This document shows positions 25,068 through 31,903 of a DNA stretch of 64,000 bases, in pieces (position 1 is the first letter of the stretch; each line of letters starts with the position of its first letter). The notes beneath the pieces are model-generated. The model saw only the letters and a list, made by a program, of their open reading frames with translations, was not told where the DNA came from and did not search any database. The stretch is from assembly GCF_036013975.1 (NCBI RefSeq), contig NZ_CP107904.1:248001-312000 (forward strand), given 5' to 3'. This DNA is from Kitasatospora sp. NBC_00458. GTDB lineage: Bacteria; Actinomycetota; Actinomycetes; Streptomycetales; Streptomycetaceae. The translations under genes and the position numbers were made by a program.

Positions 25068-25955
25068 ATGACCGGCAACACCTTCGAGATAGACGATGTC
25101 GTGGCCGTGGGCCTGGCCCTGATGCGCTCGAACTCCGTCCTGGGCGAGTGCGTGATGCGCGACGCCGAAGCGAGCTTCACCGGCGGCCGGGGCGACTCGG
25201 TGCGGGTGCGCACCCCCAAGCGCCGCACCGCCCAGAACTTCAACGGCACCACCGTCTACACCAAGGTGGAGGAGGGCCACGCGCAGGTGAAGCTGACCGA
25301 CGAGCCCACCGACGCCGCCGCCTTCACCACCAAGGACATGACCCTCAACATCGAGAGCTTCGGCGAGCAGGTCCTCAAGCCCCAGATGGACGCCGTATCC
25401 ACCTACGTCGAGAAGTCCGCCGCCGCCCTGCTGAACACCGCGAGCAAGGCCGCCACCGCCCGCGTCATCAAGGCGGACGCCAAGCCGGGTGACGCCGGGC
25501 ACGTCGTGAAGATGCTGACCGCCGCAGCCGCCGACTTCACCCGCCGCGAGATCCCCGCCACGGACCGCTTCCTCGCCATCGGCCCCGACGTGCAGAACGT
25601 CCTCCTGGACGTCGAACAGCTCCAGAAGGTCAACGAGGCAGGGGAGCCCCACGCGCTGCGCAACGCGACCATGGGCGACCTGTTCGGCTTCCGCGTGGTC
25701 GTCTCGCCTTACCTGGACGGCGCGGTCGCCTTCCACAAGACGGCCTTCGCGCTGGCCGTCCGCGCCCCCAACGAGGTGCAGGGCGGAGCCCGCTCCGTCT
25801 CCGCCGCCGACAACTCGTACGCGCTGCGCGTGACCATGGACTTCGACCCGTCCGTGAAGTCCGAGGTGTCCATCGTGGACACCCTGTGCGGCGTGGCCAC
25901 CATCGACGCCACCCGCGCCATCGCCTTCACGGTCACCCCGCCCGCCAAGGCGTGA
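25068..25955 (+). CDS. P22-type phage major capsid (coat) protein
   Basis: A 295-residue protein from ATG 25068. GDSVRVRTPKRRTAQNFNG, VEEGHAQVKLTDEPTDAAAF and TTKDMTLNIESFGEQVLKP follow the order and pattern of P22-like coat proteins of actinophages, in which the HK97 fold forms the head. Later segments (IGPDVQNVLLDVE, MGDLFGFRVVVSPYL, VVVSPYLDGAVAFHK) fit the same family. It is shorter than P22 gp5 but similar to the coat length in many actinophages. No portal or large terminase gene lies nearby. The coat is bracketed by hairpins that share a GCGGGAAC arm, which may tune its expression. Confidence 0.8.
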   Translation: MTGNTFEIDDVVAVGLALMRSNSVLGECVMRDAEASFTGGRGDSVRVRTPKRRTAQNFNGTTVYTKVEEGHAQVKLTDEPTDAAAFTTKDMTLNIESFGEQVLKPQMDAVSTYVEKSAAALLNTASKAATARVIKADAKPGDAGHVVKMLTAAAADFTRREIPATDRFLAIGPDVQNVLLDVEQLQKVNEAGEPHALRNATMGDLFGFRVVVSPYLDGAVAFHKTAFALAVRAPNEVQGGARSVSAADNSYALRVTMDFDPSVKSEVSIVDTLCGVATIDATRAIAFTVTPPAKA

Positions 25956-25961
25956 CCCCAG

Positions 25962-25993
25962 GCGGGAACCGTCCAGTCGTGGACGGTTCCCGC
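25962..25993 (+). terminator. Hairpin after the coat-like gene
   Basis: A perfect 14-bp stem (25962-25975 with 25980-25993) closed by a GTCG tetraloop begins 7 bp after the coat stop codon. Confidence 0.8.
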
Positions 25994-26047
25994 TCGCTGC
26001 CGCCGCGTGGACTTGTCGAAAAAGACATGTTCCAGCGTGCCCAAGGG

Positions 26048-26202
26048 CGGGCCGCCAGGTGTCAAAACTGACACCTCGCGGCCCGCAGGCGCTCAATGCC
26101 CAATTGGACATTGCCCGCCCCGCCCGAGTGGTCCAAACGGGCCGGTTCCAGCCCCCAGCGCAGCCGGGGTCACCAAATGTCCAAACGGACATTTGGTGAC
26201 CC
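26048..26202 (+). repeat. Array of stem-loops sharing an AAAC tetraloop
   Basis: Three hairpins have the loop AAAC and a GTCN-AAAC-NGAC-like apex: 26048-26085 (one mismatch in a 17-bp stem), 26130-26143 (5-bp stem with a G-U pair) and 26167-26202 (perfect 16-bp stem). A fourth imperfect palindrome (CAATG...CATTG around CCAATTGG) lies at 26094-26113. They fill the gap between the coat-like and scaffold-like genes. Confidence 0.75.
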
Positions 26203-26239
26203 GCCCCCCTTGCCCCCGCTCGAAGACCGGAGAAACCCA

Positions 26240-26719
26240 CTGTCCGCAGACGACCCGACGCCCGCCGAGGTGATCCCCGGCGGTGTCGCCCACCCCGACA
26301 CCCCCGTCCAGCGCGACGCCGCGCCGACCCCCGCGACCGAGGCCGCGCCCGAACGCCGGCCGGAGCCCGAACCCGACCCGCGAGACGCCCGAATCGCTGC
26401 TCTGGAGGCCGAGTTGGCCCACGTCCGCGAGGAGCACAGCGGCGCATCCGTCGAGGCGGACGAGCTTCGCCACCAGGCCGCCGAGGATGCCCGCCGTGCC
26501 GAGGTCGAGCAGATCATCGCCGGGTACTCGCTGCCGCCGTTCGCCGCTGAGGCCGCCCGCGCGGCGGGCCCGTTCGTGGACCTGGACGCGCTGTGCCGCA
26601 ACCTGGCCGAGGCCGCCGTTCCGCGCCCGCTGTTCGGCAGGGGTGGGCTCGACCCGACCGCCCCCGCCAAGCCCGATCACCAGGCCATCGCCGAGAGGCT
26701 GATCCGCCGGGCATGGTGA
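26240..26719 (+). CDS. Hypothetical coiled-coil protein, possible scaffold
   Basis: About 159 residues if started at CTG 26240, which has GGAG 7 bp upstream; ATG 26177 in the same frame falls inside a hairpin and has no ribosome site. The N-terminal half is acidic and Pro-rich, followed by a coiled coil (ARIAALEAELAHVREEHSG to about residue 95) and a C-terminal helical part ending AIAERLIRRAW. An acidic/coiled-coil layout next to a coat gene is reminiscent of phage scaffolding proteins, but in most phages the scaffold precedes the coat. Assignment is inference only. Confidence 0.5.
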   Translation: MSADDPTPAEVIPGGVAHPDTPVQRDAAPTPATEAAPERRPEPEPDPRDARIAALEAELAHVREEHSGASVEADELRHQAAEDARRAEVEQIIAGYSLPPFAAEAARAAGPFVDLDALCRNLAEAAVPRPLFGRGGLDPTAPAKPDHQAIAERLIRRAW

Positions 26720-27173
26720 CCACGAGGCCGCCCGGGGCCCCGTGCGTCCGCCTCACAGCCCCGCAGCACCCCAGCAGAGGCGCATGGACCACGGGTGCTC
26801 CTGCCGGGCCGCGAGGCGGACGCACAGCGCTTTCGTGAGCCCATCAAGGAAAGCGCCGAGGTTCGCACACCCTCGTAGCCGCGCAGTTCTGTGCGCTTCC
26901 CTTGCGAGCAGCCGACGAGTCAAAGTCGAATGGCTTCGCGCTTGCCTGACATGCTCCAAAGTCTCCAACTTCTTTGCATTGCAGCATGGTTGACCAGCTT
27001 CGACCGCTGGGGCAGTGCACGTCAGCGCGTGACGCCGGTCACGGAACCCCGGGGGGCGACTCCCCCGTGCGCCTCTTTCTTCTCCGGGGCGTCATAGCAG
27101 ACCAGCACCGATGCGCATAGGCACACACCAACCCTCATGCGCACAGCGTCACACCCATACACCGAGAGTAGTG
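26720..27173. other. Intergenic stretch, no gene seen
   Basis: About 450 bp with lower GC between 26880 and 27000. Open frames here lack ribosome sites and codon bias. It may hold the promoter for the following small gene, but I see no defined boxes. Confidence 0.4.
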
Positions 27174-27185
27174 AAAGGAGCCTCC

Positions 27186-27518
27186 CTGAACGAGATCATC
27201 ACCGACCTACGGGCCGGATTCGCCGCCCTGGAGATCGAGTTGGACCCCCAGGAGGACGCCGCGCTCCGCCTCGCCGAACACCACCTGCGCGACGCCGCGC
27301 ACTGCGACGAACAGGTCCGCGCGGACGGCCGCCTGATCGCCGGAGGCACCCGCCATGGGGTCATGGTCGCCCATCCCCTGATCGCCGAAGCGCGCCAGCT
27401 CCGCGCCGAGGCGGGCCGCCTGATCGCCCGCGTCCGCCTTCCCGCCGATGAGCCCCCCGCGGGCCGCTCCAACGCCGCCCGCAGCCTCGCCGCCTACCGC
27501 TGGGGCAACCGCATCTGA
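27186..27518 (+). CDS. Possible P27-type small terminase subunit
   Basis: About 110 residues; AAAGGAG ends 5 bp before CTG 27186, the best start. The pattern LELDPQEDAALRLAEHHL...VRADGRLI..., then HPLIAEARQLRAEAGRLIARVRLP resembles small phage terminase subunits of the P27 type, which bind pac or cos DNA and recruit the large subunit. Satellites commonly encode their own small subunit to redirect helper packaging, so the presence next to a coat gene is notable. The resemblance is to a helical pattern with few invariant residues, so confidence is moderate. Confidence 0.5.
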   Translation: MNEIITDLRAGFAALEIELDPQEDAALRLAEHHLRDAAHCDEQVRADGRLIAGGTRHGVMVAHPLIAEARQLRAEAGRLIARVRLPADEPPAGRSNAARSLAAYRWGNRI

Positions 27519-27533
27519 CCGCCCGAGCACCCC

Positions 27534-27569
27534 GGCCCCGGCTACCCAACAAGCTGGGTAGCCGGGGCC
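27534..27569 (+). terminator. Terminator after the TerS-like gene
   Basis: A perfect 15-bp stem (27534-27548 with 27555-27569) with a 6-nt loop, followed by TTTCG. It separates the phage-like genes from the DUF6879 cassette. Confidence 0.88.
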
Positions 27570-27776
27570 TTTCGTGCGTTCGGTGTCCTCGGGATTCCAG
27601 TGGGCCATCAGGGCTTCTCCGTCGAGGGAACCCTTCGGCTCATCTTGCGCTGAACGGCGTGGGGGATGCGCCTCGTGCCGACTTCGTGCAATTTCGTGCA
27701 TGCGGGGTTGTGGATCTCACTCGCAGCACCGACGGTGGTGCATGTCCCTGCAACTCCCTAGACGTTGGAGATCGTC

Positions 27777-28088
27777 GTGGCACTAGATTTCGTGGGCATC
27801 GACCCGACCACCGGCGGCGGAGGCTCGCCCACCGTGTGGGTCGAAGACGAGCTTGAGGAGATCATCGTGCAGAGCTTGACGGCCAATGCCGCGCTCTGCG
27901 AGAAGATCGCAGGGACTGAGTGGGTTCCCGGCCACGCGATCGGCATTCCCGCTCATGAGTCTGTGATCCGAATCCCGGCACGTATGTTGCCGATCCTGAA
28001 GGAGGCTATCGAACGTGTCGAACGTGCCCGACTTCACCACGCTGCTGAAGAGCGCCCAGAAGACTGCCGTACACCTGGAGATGCGTGA
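27777..28088 (+). CDS. Small protein paired with DUF6879 (copy 2)
   Basis: A 103-residue protein from GTG 27777 with GGAG 7 bp upstream. It shares SPTVW, EIIVQSL, PGHAIGIPAHESVIRIPARM with the protein at 18533. Its last 25 residues overlap the start of the DUF6879 gene by 74 bp, an unusually long overlap. Role unknown; the conserved pairing suggests it works with the DUF6879 protein. Confidence 0.75.
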   Translation: MALDFVGIDPTTGGGGSPTVWVEDELEEIIVQSLTANAALCEKIAGTEWVPGHAIGIPAHESVIRIPARMLPILKEAIERVERARLHHAAEERPEDCRTPGDA

Positions 28089-28542
28089 CGCCTACGCTGT
28101 CGGCGACGAGGCCGAGGAAATCGACCACTTCGCCCGAACCGGCGAGATCGAGTTGGACCCCGAGGCGTCGTGGTGGCCCGAGTGGCTGGGCCTCGTCCGC
28201 GAGACGATCGGCCGTGGGGTGGTCATGCGGCGGGCCCGGATCGTCTCCGAGCCAGTGACCGACTACATCCGGTGGGAGCACGCGGTCACCCCGATGAACC
28301 TCGGTGCTGGCGAACTGGTTCGGTGGTTGCCGAGGAGTCAGGCGTCGGACATCGCGCTGCCAGGCAACGACTTCTGGCTGATCGACGACAAGTTGGTGCT
28401 GTTCCACTTCTTCACGGGGTATGGCGACTGGGCCGAACCTGGGTTCGCTTTCTCTGAGGACCCCGCGACGGTTCGTCTCGTCTCTTCCGCGTTCGAAGCC
28501 GTTTGGGAGCGCGGCATCCCGCACGACCAGTACAGCGTCTGA
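28015..28542 (+). CDS. DUF6879 family protein (copy 2, full length)
   Basis: A 175-residue protein from GTG 28015, with AAGGAGG about 9 bp upstream. Motifs AVHLEMRDAY, GVVMRRARIVSEPVTDYIRWE, LVRWLPRSQASDIALPGNDFW and AFEAVWERGIPH are those of the streptomycete DUF6879 family. It is the intact version of the gene at 18807. These proteins usually accompany an XRE regulator with a DUF5753 domain, as here (next gene). No enzymatic motif is evident. Confidence 0.85.
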   Translation: MSNVPDFTTLLKSAQKTAVHLEMRDAYAVGDEAEEIDHFARTGEIELDPEASWWPEWLGLVRETIGRGVVMRRARIVSEPVTDYIRWEHAVTPMNLGAGELVRWLPRSQASDIALPGNDFWLIDDKLVLFHFFTGYGDWAEPGFAFSEDPATVRLVSSAFEAVWERGIPHDQYSV

Positions 28543-28579
28543 CCTATCCTTACCCTGCGAGCACCGGACCGCCAGACCT

Positions 28580-29428
28580 ATGCCAACGTCACCGTCATCA
28601 AGCGCGCAAGCCGCGCGTCTTGCCCTTGCCAACCGCCTTGTCGACCTCCGCAAGGATGCCGGACTGACGGGTAAGCAGCTGGCGTTCCGGTGCGGGTGGA
28701 ACCCTTCGAAAGTGTCCCGAATCCAGAGCGCGCGAACCCCGCCGGCCGACTCTGACATTCGGGCGTGGTGCGCGGCCTGCGCGGTTCCCGACCAAGCGGA
28801 CGACCTGATCGCCACATCGAGAGCGGTCGAATCGATGTATCTGGAGTGGCGGCGGCTCCACCGCACCGGTATGCGCCAGGTGCAGGAGGATTTCTACGCG
28901 CTCCACGAGCGTGCGGAGTTGTGCCGGACGTACGTCTCCAACGTCGTTCCTGGTTTCCTCCAGACGCCCGAGTACGCGACTGCCTTGATGCGCTCCATCA
29001 CGGAGTTCCAAGGAACCCCTGATGACGTTGCCGCCGCTGTTGCCGCGAGGGTGGCGCGGGGGCGGCTTCTACACGAGGGCAGGCACAGGTTTGCGGTGCT
29101 GATGGAGGAATGGGTGCTCCGCTCCCAGATCGGTGACGCGGAGACCATGGCCGGGCAGCTCGGCCACCTGCTTGCCGTGATGCCGCTGGCCTCGTTGTCG
29201 CTAGGGGTGATCCCGTTCACTGCGCAGCGCGGTATGTGGCCCTTGGAAGCGTTCTACCTGTACGACGATCGGCATGCCATCGTGGAGACGCTGACGGCTG
29301 AGGTCAACGTCACTCAACCCCGCGAGATTGCCGACTACGTACGGGCGTTCGGTGAGTTGCAACGCCTCGCCGTCTACGGTGCCCAAGCGCGTGCGCTCAT
29401 CACGTCCGCGATAGCCGCGCTCGGGTGA
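28580..29428 (+). CDS. XRE family regulator with DUF5753-type C-terminus
   Basis: A 282-residue protein. The N-terminal HTH (LRKDAGLTGKQLAFRCGW, NPSKVSRIQSARTPP) is of XRE type; the remaining 190 residues (CRTYVSNVVPGFLQTPEYA, RGRLLHEGRHRFAVLMEEW, LSLGVIPF, RAFGELQRLAVYG) match the DUF5753 effector domain of the streptomycete WhiJ-like regulators. ATG 28580 has no clear ribosome site and may be leaderless or translationally coupled to the gene ending 37 bp upstream. These regulators usually work with small partner proteins; the partners here may be the two preceding genes. Confidence 0.88.
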   Translation: MPTSPSSSAQAARLALANRLVDLRKDAGLTGKQLAFRCGWNPSKVSRIQSARTPPADSDIRAWCAACAVPDQADDLIATSRAVESMYLEWRRLHRTGMRQVQEDFYALHERAELCRTYVSNVVPGFLQTPEYATALMRSITEFQGTPDDVAAAVAARVARGRLLHEGRHRFAVLMEEWVLRSQIGDAETMAGQLGHLLAVMPLASLSLGVIPFTAQRGMWPLEAFYLYDDRHAIVETLTAEVNVTQPREIADYVRAFGELQRLAVYGAQARALITSAIAALG

Positions 29429-29523
29429 ATCCCTGCAAGACCGTGCAACACGCTCGCGGCTCGGTCGGCTCGGTCCCTACGGTTCTGACTACGGATCAGA
29501 GTTGGAGACAGGAGCCACGGCCA

Positions 29524-29667
29524 ATGTCGCAGACGACGGATCTACAGGAACCGACGGAAGTCGACCGCGTCACCGCGGATTCCGTCCCGGAGCGGGCCAA
29601 CATCCTGCGGGAGTGGCCGCCCTGCACCTGCGGTAGGGACGTGTGTCCGGACAGGGGCGCATCGTGA
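29524..29667 (+). CDS. Small hypothetical protein with CxC motif
   Basis: A 47-residue protein from ATG 29524 with AGGAG about 9 bp upstream. It ends in WPPCTCGRDVCPDRGAS, with three closely spaced Cys that could bind metal. It overlaps the next gene by 4 bp. Unknown function. Confidence 0.55.
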   Translation: MSQTTDLQEPTEVDRVTADSVPERANILREWPPCTCGRDVCPDRGAS

Positions 29668-29864
29668 GTATTCGCGAGATCGCCGCCCGCCCGTCCGAGG
29701 TGCCGCCGGACACCGACGAGTGTCCGGGGTGCCTGTTCTTCGACCGTGCCGAGGCGCAGTACCCGCAGGCCGTGAACCCCATGATCTCGCGGATGCTCGC
29801 ACGCAACCGTGCCCGACACGTCGAGGACGGGGAGTGCACCGTGCTGGGGGTGGCCGGTGAGTGA
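29664..29864 (+). CDS. Small hypothetical protein
   Basis: A 66-residue protein from GTG 29664, overlapping the previous stop. It has ECPGCLFFDRAEAQYP with a CxxC and a later Cys (DGECTVLG), so it may also bind a metal. It overlaps the next start by 8 bp, which indicates a translationally coupled run of small genes. Confidence 0.55.
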   Translation: MSIREIAARPSEVPPDTDECPGCLFFDRAEAQYPQAVNPMISRMLARNRARHVEDGECTVLGVAGE

Positions 29865-30093
29865 CCAGGACACCCCGCAGGCGGCTCTGGACGGCCCCAC
29901 CGAGGAGTTGGGGCCGGTGGACCCGTTCGCGTGGCTGCACGCCCACCCGTGGCCCGTGAGGAAGTTGTCCGGGCCCCGTCCGGTTCTCACGCCGGAGGAG
30001 TTCGGCGAGGCGCCCCTGTCGGAGGGAGACAGGGTTCGCCGTGCCCGACTGCTGGCGCGGGTTCGCGAGGCCAACCACCCCTGGCTGCGCTGA
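29857..30093 (+). CDS. Small hypothetical protein
   Basis: A 78-residue protein from GTG 29857. It is acidic at the N-terminus, with a central DPFAWLHAHPWPVRKL and a C-terminal basic helix (GDRVRRARLLARVREANHPWLR). It overlaps its neighbours on both sides. Not recognised. Confidence 0.5.
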   Translation: MSDQDTPQAALDGPTEELGPVDPFAWLHAHPWPVRKLSGPRPVLTPEEFGEAPLSEGDRVRRARLLARVREANHPWLR

Positions 30094-30302
30094 TGGACCC
30101 CTACGCCGCCCCGGTGTTCGGCATCGGCGGCCTGTGGGCGGGCCAGCGCCGGGCGTGGGACGGACTCCCGCCGCCGGTTCCCTGGTGGGGGCAGCACCGG
30201 CCCTTGTGGGCCACCCAGATTCCCGCTCCGGCCGTCATCCCTGGCAGGCGGCCGGCCGGAGCGGGTTCCGCAACACCGAAGGACCCCGGCACCTGCCGGT
30301 GA
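30093..30302 (+). CDS. Small hypothetical protein
   Basis: A 69-residue protein from ATG 30093, sharing one base with the previous stop. Trp/Pro/Gly-rich (GLWAGQRRAWDGLPPPVPWWG) with no recognisable domain. Retained because of its position in a coupled small-gene run; codon evidence alone is weak. Confidence 0.42.
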   Translation: MDPYAAPVFGIGGLWAGQRRAWDGLPPPVPWWGQHRPLWATQIPAPAVIPGRRPAGAGSATPKDPGTCR

Positions 30303-30334
30303 CCGGGAACCCCGCAGTGTGAGGAGTCATCAGT

Positions 30335-30418
30335 ATGGGCCACGACCCGGAGAAGCAGCCCGAGAGGCCGCCCGGCCCCACGCCGCCGGACGCCGCCGAC
30401 ACCGTCCCCGCCGAGTAG
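30335..30418 (+). CDS. Very small Pro-rich peptide
   Basis: A 27-residue ORF from ATG 30335 with GAGGAG upstream: polar and Pro-rich. The good ribosome site is the main evidence. It precedes another tiny ORF with an equally good ribosome site. Confidence 0.4.
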   Translation: MGHDPEKQPERPPGPTPPDAADTVPAE

Positions 30419-30430
30419 GAGGAACCTGCC

Positions 30431-30535
30431 ATGCGCATCGAGATCATCGTGTCCAAGCACAAGGGCAACGAGAAGCCGCCGCCGAAGCACGCGGGCAAGC
30501 CCGCCGAGGAGAAGCCCGCCACGCCGTCGAAGTAG
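30431..30535 (+). CDS. Very small Lys/Pro-rich peptide
   Basis: A 34-residue ORF from ATG 30431, preceded by TAGGAGGAA. It is highly basic and rich in Lys, Pro and Glu (KHKGNEKPPPKHAGKPAEEK). A strong terminator follows 16 bp after the stop, consistent with a real transcript end. Confidence 0.45.
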   Translation: MRIEIIVSKHKGNEKPPPKHAGKPAEEKPATPSK

Positions 30536-30550
30536 CGGCTGCCAGCACAC

Positions 30551-30586
30551 GGCAGGCCCCTCGCCAGCACGCGCGAGGGGCCTGCC
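30551..30586 (+). terminator. Terminator of the small-gene run
   Basis: A perfect 13-bp stem (30551-30563 with 30574-30586) around a 10-nt loop, located after the last tiny ORF and before the GNAT-like gene. Confidence 0.85.
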
Positions 30587-30608
30587 CCCACTGCAAGGGA
30601 GAGCACCG

Positions 30609-31259
30609 ATGGCCGACCGTCTGGTCATCTCGTACGAGTCGCGCCACTTCGCCGACGCGGACTGGTCGAGGAACGCGGACCGCTGGCGGGCCAGCTTCTA
30701 CGAGAACGGATCCAAGATCTTCGGCACCGCCGACATCACCCGCGTCATCCCGGGTGTCACACCGAATCCCCGCGAGGCGCTGGAGCTGGACCCGGGACTT
30801 CTCGACCGCATCCCACGGGTGATCTTCACCGAGGACGGCGGACTCGCTCCGGCCCTCGCCGAACTGCGGCCGTCGCTGCTACTCCTGCTGGAGTCGGTCG
30901 AGGTCTCGGCCGAGTGGCGGGGGAAAGGCGTTGGGATGCGTCTGGCGGTCGAGGCGCTCCGCCGCCTGGCCGTCCCGGGAACGCTGGCCGTCTGCTACCC
31001 CGCCCCGATCCACGACCACGGGCCGGACGAACCGTGCAGCTTCGACTCGGACGACCCCGAGGTCCGCAGGCCCGACGAAGAGGCCATGGACAAGCTCCGC
31101 CGGGCCTGGGAACGCCACGGGTTCGGGCCGATCGGCGAGGGCGTGTACGTCCGTCTCATCAAGCCTCAAGACCGATCCTCCGCCACAGGCGGGCGGGGGC
31201 AATCTCACCTCCAGGACCAACCATGTGGGCCAGCACCGAGCCCGACCGGCAAGCCATGA
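30609..31259 (+). CDS. GNAT-like acetyltransferase
   Basis: A 216-residue protein from ATG 30609 after GGGAGAG. The central region LLLLLESVEVSAEWRGKGVGMRLAVEAL is the GNAT beta-strand plus acetyl-CoA loop (RGKGVG), and the strand LAVCYPAP and AWERHGFGPIGEGVYV complete the fold. The N-terminal 70 residues and the Gln/Gly/Pro-rich tail are not diagnostic. Probably cargo of the element; target unknown. It overlaps the next gene by 37 bp. Confidence 0.72.
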   Translation: MADRLVISYESRHFADADWSRNADRWRASFYENGSKIFGTADITRVIPGVTPNPREALELDPGLLDRIPRVIFTEDGGLAPALAELRPSLLLLLESVEVSAEWRGKGVGMRLAVEALRRLAVPGTLAVCYPAPIHDHGPDEPCSFDSDDPEVRRPDEEAMDKLRRAWERHGFGPIGEGVYVRLIKPQDRSSATGGRGQSHLQDQPCGPAPSPTGKP

Positions 31260-31489
31260 TCAAACGTCTCGTGATCGCCGCTCTGCCCGCTATCGCCCGA
31301 CGCTACGAGTCGGGTGTGGGCATGCGGGTCATCGGCACGATGTACGGCTGCGATCCGAACTGGCTCCGCGATCAGATGCTCAAGGCCGGGCATCGCGTCC
31401 GGCCTCTTGAGGAAGCCACCGGCATCCGCCCGACGGCTCCCCTTCCATGGACACCCATACGACTGTCGGGGCGGAAGATGATGCCCTAG
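31223..31489 (+). CDS. Small basic hypothetical protein, HTH-like
   Basis: An 88-residue protein from ATG 31223. IARRYESGVGMRVIGTMYGCDPNWLRDQMLKAGHRVR has the outline of a helix-turn-helix resembling resolvase or transposase HTHs. It is the last gene before the right end of the element. A recombination directionality factor is one conceivable role because of size and charge, but there is no direct evidence. Confidence 0.5.
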   Translation: MWASTEPDRQAMIKRLVIAALPAIARRYESGVGMRVIGTMYGCDPNWLRDQMLKAGHRVRPLEEATGIRPTAPLPWTPIRLSGRKMMP

Positions 31490-31503
31490 GTCATCGTGAG
31501 AAG

Positions 31504-31534
31504 GAAGGGGCCACAACAGGGCCGTGGCCCCTTC
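31504..31534 (+). terminator. Terminator at the right end of the element
   Basis: An 11-bp stem (31504-31514 with 31524-31534), a 9-nt loop, then TTTCTC. It would stop element transcription before attR. Confidence 0.85.
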
Positions 31535-31566
31535 TTTCTCAGCCCCATTTCCGCAGGTCAGAATCA

Positions 31567-31593
31567 AGGTGCAAGGGTGATACGTTCTCCCAG
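31567..31593 (+). other. attR core and element-side recombinase arm
   Basis: Arm AGGTGCAAGGGTG at 31567-31579, a 10-bp spacer, then core CCAG at 31590-31593. It mirrors the arm at attL. Confidence 0.8.
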
Positions 31594-31793
31594 GTGGTCG
31601 CCCAGACCAGGTCGAACGGCAGCGCGCGCAGCCGCTCGCCGTGCGTCCGGTCCAGCCAGACCTCGACCGGCCGGGCGGACCAGGCCGGCTCGGTGAGGAA
31701 CGGCCGGTATCCCGGCGGGCGCTCCGCCGGGGCGGCGTAGTAGGGGTTGAGCGGGCCGTCGACGTCGAGCAGGAGCAAGGGGCGCGGATCCAC
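31590..31793 (-). pseudogene. HAD-like protein, N-terminal part (interrupted by insertion)
   Basis: From GTG 31793 the minus strand encodes a 68-residue N-terminal segment with the HAD motif I, LLLLDVDGPLNPYY (DxDG), and LVWATTW, a conserved segment of this family. After TTW the frame enters the element and stops at 31539. In frame with the C-terminal part at 21679. The GTG start is supported by the fold beginning at once; the ribosome site is weak. Confidence 0.85.
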
Positions 31794-31903
31794 GGGACGG
31801 AACCGTACCGGGCACGGTCGGGCCCGGGGCGGCGGCGGACGGGGTCCGGGGGATGATCGAAAAGCGTTCGTCACCGGGGCGGCCGGGTGCCGATAATGCG
31901 CGC

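Larger units (their letters stand above)
21677..31593. mobile_element. 9.9-kb integrative element, putative phage-satellite-like island
   Basis: The ends are defined by a split HAD-like gene and a shared CCAG. A large serine recombinase starts 64 bp inside the left end. The cargo is: HNH protein, HTH protein, P22-type coat protein, possible scaffold, possible small terminase, a DUF6879/XRE cassette, seven small ORFs, two accessory proteins and several strong hairpins. Portal, large terminase, tail, lysis and conjugation genes were not recognised. A capsid gene plus possible TerS without the rest resembles satellites that borrow helper functions; a decayed prophage is the alternative. Confidence 0.8.

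Noticed and set aside
26007..26273. Plus-strand frame with repeated CPIGH/CPNGH motifs
   Set aside because: The repeats come from the AAAC-loop hairpins; no ribosome site and it overlaps the better supported CTG-start gene.
21677..31593. tRNA gene as attachment site
   Set aside because: No tRNA at either end; the split HAD gene and symmetric arms explain integration.
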